Shown here in pieces: positions 58,483 to 64,000 of a stretch of DNA of 64,000 bases (position 1 is the first letter of the stretch; every line of letters starts with the position of its first letter). Origin of the DNA: 2-02-FULL-48-14 sp964356195 (GTDB taxonomy: Bacteria > Patescibacteriota > Gracilibacteria > UBA1369 > 2-02-FULL-48-14); the NCBI GenBank assembly GCA_964356195.1, contig CAYHGP010000003.1, forward strand, positions 20,737-84,736, written 5' to 3'. The translations under genes and the position numbers were made by a program. Under the pieces are notes generated by a model, which was not told the origin of the DNA, did not search any database, and worked only from the letters and a program-made list of their open reading frames with translations.

Positions 58483-59106
58483 ATGCAGTTCACGGACTTT
58501 CAAAATCAGCTCTCGATTTATCCGGTATTTTCACTGCAAGAGGTGAGAAAGGTTTTTACGAACTTTTCCTACCGTCAACTGGATCGTTGGGAAAAGAAGG
58601 GGTACCTGAAGAAAATCAAGCAGAACTTCTATTGTTTCACAGATCAGGAGTTTGATCGAAATTCCCTTTTTTACACGGCAAATAAAATTTACGGGCCCTC
58701 CTATGTATCGTTGGAAATAGCCTTGAATTATTACGGGTTTATTCCCGAAGAGATTTTTCAGGTAACTTCAGTCAGTACCAAGAAAACCGCACATTTTGAA
58801 ACCTCGCTTGGAAACTTCAGTTATCGGAGCATCAAGCCGAGCTTATATTGGGGCTATAGTTTGGTGGATTTTGCCAGACAAAAGATACTTTTAGCTGATT
58901 CCGAAAAGGCTATATTGGATTACTTGTACCTTCACCCGGGTCTGAAAACAGCCGATGATTTTAAGGGGATGCGGCTGAACGGGGATGAGTTCAGACGACA
59001 GATCAATCCTGATAAATTTCAAAAGTATCTTGAGGTTTTTGGCAGCAAGGCGCTGACAAAGCGTGCGCAAGTATTCTTAACCACCGTTCAAAATGATAAG
59101 TCTTGA
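58483..59106 (+). CDS. abiEi: AbiEi-type antitoxin/repressor
   Basis: 207 residues from the ATG at 58483. N-terminal winged helix (VFSLQEVRKVFTNFSYRQLDRWEKKGYLKKIKQNFYCF) and the AbiEi core (NSLFYTANKIYGPSYVSLEIALNYYGFIPEEIFQVTSVSTKKT; SYRSIKPSLYWGYSL; ADSEKAILDYLYLHP). Pairs with the AbiEii nucleotidyltransferase that overlaps its end by 14 bp, forming a type IV-like toxin-antitoxin or abortive-infection module. The longer reading from 58387 crosses the operator. Confidence 0.9.
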   Translation: MQFTDFQNQLSIYPVFSLQEVRKVFTNFSYRQLDRWEKKGYLKKIKQNFYCFTDQEFDRNSLFYTANKIYGPSYVSLEIALNYYGFIPEEIFQVTSVSTKKTAHFETSLGNFSYRSIKPSLYWGYSLVDFARQKILLADSEKAILDYLYLHPGLKTADDFKGMRLNGDEFRRQINPDKFQKYLEVFGSKALTKRAQVFLTTVQNDKS

Positions 59107-59872
59107 CCAGATGCTCTCGGCGTATCCGGAGAATTTAAGGGCCTTCAAGGAGAGTATTTTGAAGGAGTACTTACAGTACAAAATTCTCAGCAGTATTTTT
59201 AACAGTGAATATGCGGGTAAACTGGCCTTTCTTGGGGGAACTGCTCTTCGCATTGTCCATGGAAGCACCCGATTCTCGGAAGATTTGGATTTCGATAACT
59301 TCGGACTGACCGAGCAAGAATTCATCAGTTTGAGCGAAGTCATTCGAAGAGATCTCATTCTTGAAGGGCTCGAAGTGGAGGTGAACACAGTGACTAAAAA
59401 CGCCTATCGCATCAAGATTCGTATTCCAAAACTGCTTTTCAACTTCAGCCTTTCCGAGATGAGTACTCATAAGATTCTTATTCAGGTGGATACCGTGCCA
59501 CAAAATTTTGAATATGTACCGGACAAGCCACTCCTGAGCAAGTTCGACATTTTTACTCAAATCAATGCGGTCCCCAAGGATTTACTCCTTGCTCAGAAGA
59601 TTTACGCGGCGGTGAACCGCAAGCGACCAATGGGGCGTGATTTTTTTGATATTGTTTTTTTGAACGGAATCGGTGCCAAGCCGAATTTCGCCTATCTTGA
59701 AAAAAACATCGGGATCACTAACCTTCAGGACCTAAAGAACTACCTGCTGGAAAAAACGGCACTTCTCAATTTTGTGGATTTGGCTAAAGACGTGGAACCT
59801 CTTTTGTTCGACCCAAGGGATAAGAACAAGGTGCTGCTTTTTAGGGAGTTTATAAGTATTGCAATAAAATGA
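59093..59872 (+). CDS. abiEii: AbiEii-type nucleotidyltransferase toxin
   Basis: 259 residues. Nucleotidyltransferase motif FLGGTALRIVHGSTRFSEDLDFDNF (about 45-70) has the GGT and the paired Asp of the fold, with the later VDTVP and DLLLAQKIYAAVNRKRPMGRDFFDIVFL motifs of the AbiEii family. Related toxins transfer nucleotides to tRNA acceptor ends. It overlaps abiEi by 14 bp. Confidence 0.92.
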   Translation: MISLDQMLSAYPENLRAFKESILKEYLQYKILSSIFNSEYAGKLAFLGGTALRIVHGSTRFSEDLDFDNFGLTEQEFISLSEVIRRDLILEGLEVEVNTVTKNAYRIKIRIPKLLFNFSLSEMSTHKILIQVDTVPQNFEYVPDKPLLSKFDIFTQINAVPKDLLLAQKIYAAVNRKRPMGRDFFDIVFLNGIGAKPNFAYLEKNIGITNLQDLKNYLLEKTALLNFVDLAKDVEPLLFDPRDKNKVLLFREFISIAIK

Positions 59873-59930
59873 AAATGTTGCGTTGGCAAGATAGGACGTT
59901 ATAAAACATTTTTATGGCAAGGTCAAATGC

Positions 59931-59977
59931 TTGATAAACGGCTGGCCTAAGCTAAAATTCGCACTTAGCTCTAAGTG
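59931..59977 (+). promoter_or_regulatory. Promoter and palindromic operator of the TrmB-like regulator
   Basis: TTGATA (59931-59936), 16-bp spacer, TAAAAT (59953-59958), then a perfect inverted repeat CACTTAG-CT-CTAAGTG (59962-59977) covering the expected transcription start and ending 4 nt before the ATG at 59982. Likely autoregulation by the encoded winged-helix protein. A second possible promoter (TTGCGT/TATAAA at about 59878-59905) lies upstream. Confidence 0.65.
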
Positions 59978-59981
59978 AATT

Positions 59982-60587
59982 ATGCTTCCCAAAGAGAAAA
60001 TAGCCGAGGGTCTTGTAAGAATTGGCTTTACAGATAAGGAAGCAAAAATTTACCTCACGGTTCTGGAGCTGAAAGAAGCCTTGCCCTCCAGCATTGCACG
60101 GCGATCGGGCGTGAAACGATCATCGACCTATTTGCTGCTGGGCCGATTGTCACAAAAGGGGCTTTTGACGCCGGTCAAAAAGAACGGACATTTGTTTTTT
60201 CGAGCTAAAAATCCGGATCGTTTTCTGCGCGAAGAAATCGAAAGGTTCGCGACTGTGCAAGTGGCCTTGGAGAGCTTGAATGAAAACCTTCCGGAACTTT
60301 TGTATCTTCATCACACTCCGGAAGAAGGGGTGGAGGTTTTTGTATTCAAAGGTAAGGACGGCCTTTCACAGATTGAGAGGAACGTGGCAAACACTCGAAG
60401 GAAGTCTTACGTGTACAATCATTCGGGAAACGAAATCACCATTTACGGAGACAAAGTGGCCATTACTTCGCGCAAAAAAGAAATGGGCGTGATTATTCAA
60501 AACTCAAATATAGCGGAGGCGCAGAAAATGATACTTGAAGAACTACTCACACGAGCAACTCGTAACTCTCCAAAACCGCGTCCATGA
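59982..60587 (+). CDS. TrmB-type winged-helix transcription regulator
   Basis: 201 residues. The first about 80 residues are a TrmB-family winged helix: IGFTDKEAKIYLTVLELKEALPSSIARRSGVKRSSTYLLLGRLSQKGLLTPV. The rest (IEEGVEVFVFKGKDGLSQIERNVANTRRKSYVYNHSGNEITIYGDKVAITSRKKEMGVIIQN-type) is a small effector part seen in CPR homologues, without the sugar-binding domain of archaeal TrmB. It overlaps the convergent Fic gene by 41 bp. Confidence 0.87.
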   Translation: MLPKEKIAEGLVRIGFTDKEAKIYLTVLELKEALPSSIARRSGVKRSSTYLLLGRLSQKGLLTPVKKNGHLFFRAKNPDRFLREEIERFATVQVALESLNENLPELLYLHHTPEEGVEVFVFKGKDGLSQIERNVANTRRKSYVYNHSGNEITIYGDKVAITSRKKEMGVIIQNSNIAEAQKMILEELLTRATRNSPKPRP

Positions 60588-61269
60588 GGAAGTCCTCGAG
60601 AAGCGAGAAATCTTCATCNNNNNNNNNNNNNNNNNNNNNNNNNNNNNNNNNNNNNNNNNNNNNNNNNNNNNNNNNNNNNNNNNNNNNNNNNNNNNNNNNN
60701 NNNNNNNNNNNNNNNNNNACAAAGGAGCCGGCATCATCACGAATTCCATTCATAAGCATACCGTGCATTTTAAGGATCCAGCCCTCGTCCAAAGGGAGTT
60801 TTTTTAGATTTTTCCACAAATAATTCAGCGCTACTTGATGGTTTTTAACCTCCAATTGTTCTACGAAAGTTTTGTTCGCCAAGGGATGGGTATTGAAAAG
60901 CACCGAGGCGGTCTCGTCCATGGTCAAGGTGCTGCCCTCAATTCGGTTGCTGTGATAAGTGAGCGACAACATAAATTCATCCGCCAAGTCCGGCCTTTTG
61001 AGGAGAGTGTCCAAAACGTGAGAATGAGATTTTCGTTTCCGTAGCAGCTGCTCGAATTTTTCCAGGCGTTCTTTCTCGGGCACACTTCTTTCTCCGGTAC
61101 TCTTGGCAAAAAGCTCCTCTATTTTTTTCTGCGCCAAGAAACGAGGCTGCGAGCGCCCATTCATCCAGCTGTTCAAAGTGGTAAACGACACCCCAAGCAT
61201 CTGCGCCAGTTTTTCTTGGGAAAGACCGGTTTGGCTTTGGATGATCGCGAGTTGTTCCTTTATAGTCAT
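60547..61269 (-). CDS. XRE helix-turn-helix plus Fic-domain protein (interrupted by scaffold gap)
   Basis: N-terminal helix-turn-helix (LAIIQSQTGLSQEKLAQMLGVSFTTLNSWMNGRSQPR, 5-45). Residues about 70-180 are the front of a Fic domain, including the SNRIEGSTLTM segment, which matches the (S/T)xxxE(G/N) inhibitory helix of self-inhibited Fic enzymes, and ILKMHGMLMNGIRDDAGSF. The catalytic HPFxxGNGR is in the 100-N gap. After the gap, DEDFSLLEDFLMDAVLESYELLV is in frame. Fic enzymes AMPylate or otherwise modify proteins; the HTH suggests self-control. Confidence 0.82.
   Translation of the reverse strand: MTIKEQLAIIQSQTGLSQEKLAQMLGVSFTTLNSWMNGRSQPRFLAQKKIEELFAKSTGERSVPEKERLEKFEQLLRKRKSHSHVLDTLLKRPDLADEFMLSLTYHSNRIEGSTLTMDETASVLFNTHPLANKTFVEQLEVKNHQVALNYLWKNLKKLPLDEGWILKMHGMLMNGIRDDAGSFXXXXXXXXXXXXXXXXXXXXXXXXXXXXXXXXXXDEDFSLLEDFLMDAVLESYELLV
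60619..60718. other. Scaffold gap (100 N) inside the Fic gene
   Basis: Exactly 100 N. The Fic core motif and about 100 residues are expected here, so the size is nominal. Confidence 0.99.
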
Positions 61270-61328
61270 AGCTCTATTCTAGCAAACTTTATAGAGTTTG
61301 TAAAATAGTGAAGAACGCTATAAAGTTT
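61258..61328 (-). promoter_or_regulatory. Promoter with three operator-like sites for the XRE-Fic gene
   Basis: On the minus strand TTTACA (61299-61304), 17-bp spacer, TAGAAT (61276-61281), with the ATG 6 nt downstream (leaderless). The 8-mer CTTTATAG occurs at 61258-61265 and 61287-61294, and inverted at 61318-61325. The last two are part of an 11-bp inverted repeat AAACTTTATAG/CTATAAAGTTT. Spacings of 29 and 31 bp are about three helical turns, so cooperative binding by the XRE domain is plausible. Confidence 0.7.
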
Positions 61329-61370
61329 CTGCCCGGGCAGACTTGTGGTGCTGTCCAGGCCTGTAAGCCT

Positions 61371-62006
61371 CTAATAAATATTCCGAATCGTCCTCGTCAA
61401 ATCAATGGAGTGAGACAGCCCATGGTAGTCCGTCCAAGTCACGGTGACGGTGGCGTCGTAGGCACTGCCGTCGGTGGCATAAACCACGGTGAATCTTCGG
61501 CGGTAGAGACCTTGCTCGGAGACCGTGAAATCCGTGTTGGTCACTCCGCGTTGGGCGAACATTTGAGTGTCAGCGACGCCGTCCCCATCAATATCAACAT
61601 CATACAAACTGATCTTACCGCTCAACTCGCCGGTAACGGTTTGCATGGACCAGCCCAAGAGGGGATCATTCGCAAAATTTCGCACAAGAAAGTAATTCGT
61701 CCCTTCTGTAATCTCGGAGGCCGTTCCATCGCTGCAATCGGCAACATCCGAAACGCCGTATTTATTCCAGCAGTTGTCGGGGTCTGAAGCAAAAAGTAAA
61801 TAATTGGTGTCACGGATATTTCGTAAACCCTCGAGTCCTTCTAGGGCCAAGTTAACGGCAATCACTTTCCGTTCAATTAAATCGTTTCCGGAAAGGGCCG
61901 TGCGCATGACGGTGAGCGCGGCCGTTGTAGAAACCACAATCACCGTGATGGCGACCAGAGTTTCAATAAGAGATTCGGCGGAATGAGAGCGAAAAGCGTG
62001 GCGCAT
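61371..62006 (-). CDS. Type IV prepilin-like protein (PilV type)
   Basis: 211 residues. N-terminus AESLIETLVAITVIVVSTTAALTVM fits a prepilin class III signal with Glu at +5 (SLIETL). The rest includes ALEGLEGLRNIRDTNYLLFASDP, typical of PilV/GspI-like minor pilins, and a beta-rich C-terminus. It is divergent from the FimT-like gene with 28 bp between start codons. The -10 TACAAT lies 6 nt before the ATG. Confidence 0.85.
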   Translation of the reverse strand: MRHAFRSHSAESLIETLVAITVIVVSTTAALTVMRTALSGNDLIERKVIAVNLALEGLEGLRNIRDTNYLLFASDPDNCWNKYGVSDVADCSDGTASEITEGTNYFLVRNFANDPLLGWSMQTVTGELSGKISLYDVDIDGDGVADTQMFAQRGVTNTDFTVSEQGLYRRRFTVVYATDGSAYDATVTVTWTDYHGLSHSIDLTRTIRNIY

Positions 62007-62012
62007 GAACCC

Positions 62013-62028
62013 ATTGTAATGCTAAAGT
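62013..62028. promoter_or_regulatory. Back-to-back -10 boxes of two divergent pilin genes
   Basis: Minus-strand TACAAT (62013-62018) and plus-strand TAAAGT (62023-62028) are 4 bp apart. Each ends 6 nt before its start codon (62006 and 62035), so each message would be leaderless and each -35 region lies inside or next to the other gene. Confidence 0.5.
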
Positions 62029-62034
62029 ATGCGT

Positions 62035-62520
62035 ATGAAAAGAAGACCCGCTTTCACCCTCATTGAACTCGTTCTGGTCATGATGATCGTTGCGATTACT
62101 TCAGTGGCTCTTGCCGTAAGCACACAAAGGGCCACCCTCAAGGCCAAATTCGATGATCAAGTTTTAAATATTCGCCGCATCATTGAAGAGGCTCGCGGCT
62201 ATTCGCTGTCAAACACCCTCGTGAATGATCTCACGCCGGCCGAATATTACCTTCTCTCCATCACCACGACGGGGCTTTCTTTGAGCGCCGTGGCCGAAGA
62301 CGGAACCACGGAAGAACTGGATTCCTTCACCTACCTAACCGGCTACGCCATGAGCGAACCCATGGAGGTCTACTACATTCCACCCTACGGCGAAGTCTGC
62401 TTCGCTTACCCTTGTGACGATGTACTCACAGAAGACAGCGTGACTTTTTCCGACACCGGCGCCAATTACGAGGCCATGATCACCATCGACATTTACGGAG
62501 GGTTTGCAGAGATAGAATAG
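62035..62520 (+). CDS. Type IV prepilin-like protein (GspH/FimT type)
   Basis: 161 residues from the ATG at 62035. Canonical prepilin signal KRRPAFTLIELVLVMMIVAITSVALAV (cleavage before Phe, Glu at +5), followed by an amphipathic helix (KFDDQVLNIRRIIEEARGYSLSN) and a beta-rich part, the GspH/FimT layout. An ATG two codons earlier (62029) is possible; the spacing from the -10 box (6 nt) favours 62035. Confidence 0.87.
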   Translation: MKRRPAFTLIELVLVMMIVAITSVALAVSTQRATLKAKFDDQVLNIRRIIEEARGYSLSNTLVNDLTPAEYYLLSITTTGLSLSAVAEDGTTEELDSFTYLTGYAMSEPMEVYYIPPYGEVCFAYPCDDVLTEDSVTFSDTGANYEAMITIDIYGGFAEIE

Positions 62521-62530
62521 CTCGGTTGGT

Positions 62531-62624
62531 TTTATCTTAAATTCTGAAGCGTAAACTAAAGGAAGAAGGAATGAGGATCATGCATCCGAGTTCATTCGCT
62601 CCCAGCTTTAGAATTTAAGATAAA
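62531..62624. repeat. Long inverted repeat overlapping the end of leuS
   Basis: Perfect 15-bp arms TTTATCTTAAATTCT (62531-62545) and AGAATTTAAGATAAA (62610-62624) around a 64-nt centre. The centre itself has CTAAAG/CTTTAG and GAATGA/TCATTC with GGAT/ATCC inside. The right arm includes the last leuS codons and its stop. It may be a processing or termination structure for leuS and the convergent pilin gene, or a small mobile remnant. Confidence 0.7.
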
Positions 62625-64000
62625 GCCTTCACCACAAACCCGATAATTTTTCCGGGGACAAAGATTTCCTTCGTCACCTCGCCGGTGAGGTATTTTGAAA
62701 CGGTAGGAACGGCGCGAGCGGCAGCGAGCGCTTCCTCCTTAGAGACACCTGTAGGCAGCTCCACGGTCCCACGCAATTTTCCGTTCACCTGAATGCCGTA
62801 AGTGAGGGTATCTAAAACCAAAAACTTCGGATCCGCTTTCGGCCAGCTTTCAAGGAAAATGCTTTCTTTGTGGCCAAGCTTTTCCCACACTTCCTCAGCC
62901 AAATGCGGTGCCAAAGGCGCCAATACCTTCAGTACCATTTCTTTTTGTTCTTTGTTCAACGGCTTCGACAATATTTCATTCGTAAGTTCCATCATGGCGG
63001 CAATCGCGATATTGAAGTTCATTCGTTCAATGGCTTCGCTCGCTCGCGCCACGGTGCGATGCACAATTCCATCAAGTCCTTCGCCTGTTCCTTCCTGCTC
63101 CATCGCCCGGAAAAATCGATCCACAAAACGCGCCACGCCGGTAATGCCGCGGTCATTCCAATCGCCGCCTTCCGTGAACGGTCCCATGAACATGAGGTAC
63201 ATTCGGAAAACATCGGAGCCGTATTTCGCCACAAATTCATCCGGGCTCACCACATTCCCTTTGGATTTGCTCATCTTCGCTCCATCCTTCGTCACCATGC
63301 CTTGATGCACCAAACGTTTGAACGGTTCTTTCGCAGCCACATGGCCTTGATCGTGCATCACGCGATGAATAAATCGCGCATATAAAAGATGCATACACGC
63401 GTGCTCCGGCCCACCGATGTACATATCCACGGGCATCCACGAATCAACTCGTTTTTTGTCCCACGCCTCCACCGCATTCGCCGCATCCGGGTAACGCAAA
63501 AAGTACCAACTGCTGCACACAAAAGTATCCATGGTGTCCACTTCACGTTTGGCGGCCTCTCCACATTTCGGACACTTCACATTTACAAAATCAGGTGCTC
63601 CGGCGAGCGGGGAAGTGCCTTTCGGAATGTAATCTTCAACGTGAGGATGCACCACCGGCAAATCTTTTTCCGGCACCGGCACTTCGCCACACTTTTCGCA
63701 GAAAATAATAGGAATCGGCGCGCCCCAATAACGCTGACGTGAAATCAGCCAGTCGCGCAAACGGTAGTTTACAACTTTCTTGCCCCAGCCCTCGCGTTCC
63801 ATTTGTTCGGTCATCAATTTCAGGGCGTCTTCACTCTGCATTCCGGTGTAAGCGCCGCTGTTCACCATCACTCCGTGCAGGTGCAAATCATCGCGCCATT
63901 CTTTCACATCTTCTTCATAAGCCTCGCCTTCCTTCATCACAATCACCTGCGGAGCCGCGATGCCCATGTCCTTCGCAAATTGAAAATCACGCTCGTCGTG
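62615..64000 (-). CDS. leuS: Leucyl-tRNA synthetase (C-terminal part; continues past the window)
   Basis: Class I synthetase. The frame is open to position 64000 (HDERDFQFAKDMG at the edge). Seen are the end of the editing domain (GAYTGMQSEDALKLM), WLISRQRYWGAPIPI, zinc-site cysteines CEKCG and CPKCG, SSWYFLRYPD, the catalytic VTKDGAKMSKSKGN loop, and the C-terminal anticodon-binding and tail domains (VNGKLRGTVELP). The N-terminal half with HIGH lies outside. Its stop is inside a 15-bp inverted repeat. Confidence 0.97.
   Translation of the reverse strand, partial: HDERDFQFAKDMGIAAPQVIVMKEGEAYEEDVKEWRDDLHLHGVMVNSGAYTGMQSEDALKLMTEQMEREGWGKKVVNYRLRDWLISRQRYWGAPIPIIFCEKCGEVPVPEKDLPVVHPHVEDYIPKGTSPLAGAPDFVNVKCPKCGEAAKREVDTMDTFVCSSWYFLRYPDAANAVEAWDKKRVDSWMPVDMYIGGPEHACMHLLYARFIHRVMHDQGHVAAKEPFKRLVHQGMVTKDGAKMSKSKGNVVSPDEFVAKYGSDVFRMYLMFMGPFTEGGDWNDRGITGVARFVDRFFRAMEQEGTGEGLDGIVHRTVARASEAIERMNFNIAIAAMMELTNEILSKPLNKEQKEMVLKVLAPLAPHLAEEVWEKLGHKESIFLESWPKADPKFLVLDTLTYGIQVNGKLRGTVELPTGVSKEEALAAARAVPTVSKYLTGEVTKEIFVPGKIIGFVVKALS

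Overview
The window looks like part of a draft genome scaffold from a small-genome bacterium of the Candidate Phyla Radiation (Patescibacteria), with Peregrinibacteria-like organisms the best guess. This is an inference. It rests on dense gene packing with overlapping ends, many leaderless-looking starts, few Shine-Dalgarno sites, a Cys-rich protein type common in CPR genomes, several S-layer-homology proteins and many unrecognised lipoproteins. UGA is a normal stop (for example the mazG stop overlaps the recJ start), so the UGA-glycine code of Gracilibacteria is not used. Five runs of exactly 100 N are nominal scaffold gaps. They truncate hisS, rnhA, a PGRP/SpoIID protein, tsaB, a CHASE2 cyclase and a Fic protein.

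Layout. 0-8 kb: rplJ-rplL with an L10 leader, then a CADD-like gene with miaA-mazG-recJ, a secreted protein, a tRNA-like element, a DHH phosphoesterase and yebC. 8-19 kb: a cell-envelope block with three large peptidoglycan-directed proteins (two ending in LAS/M15-type metallopeptidase domains, one lytic transglycosylase fused to an SGNH-like domain), plus an operon of an SLH protein, a small lipoprotein and malic enzyme. 19-35 kb: hisS, an O-antigen-ligase-like protein, tsaD, an SLH protein and lipoproteins, a KilA-N gene, an AbrB/PIN pair, cca, an rlmD-type methyltransferase, rlmH, a CapA-like protein, a beta-CASP RNase and a NUDIX hydrolase. 36.0-36.7 kb: a gene-free stretch holding two tandem copies of a structured RNA-like element. 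36.7-50 kb: TerC-like, FkbM, YbaK, paired lipoproteins, a Cys-rich protein beside tRNA-Gly, an MFS transporter, rnhA, trxA, a PGRP/SpoIID protein, tsaB, HNH and rsmI. 50-64 kb: four type IV prepilin-like proteins, three toxin-antitoxin-like modules (RelBE, AbiE, XRE-Fic), a CHASE2 cyclase, a MopE-repeat protein with a MYXO-CTERM-like tail, a DMT transporter, a TrmB-type regulator and leuS.

Themes. Much of the coding capacity goes to wall remodelling, S-layer, lipoproteins and pilins, alongside a compact tRNA/rRNA modification set (MiaA, TsaB, TsaD, CCA, RlmD, RlmH, RsmI). Toxin-antitoxin or regulatory genes each carry a clear palindromic operator at the promoter.

The strongest candidate for something undescribed is the tandem pair at 36030-36693. 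Each copy is about 320 nt. A conserved core is closed by an 18-bp helix, and internal helices are kept between copies by compensatory and G-U changes that favour the + strand. The helix-forming strand can also pair with an upstream hairpin, which suggests a structural switch. A promoter lies just upstream and a T-tract follows copy 2. I do not recognise the family.
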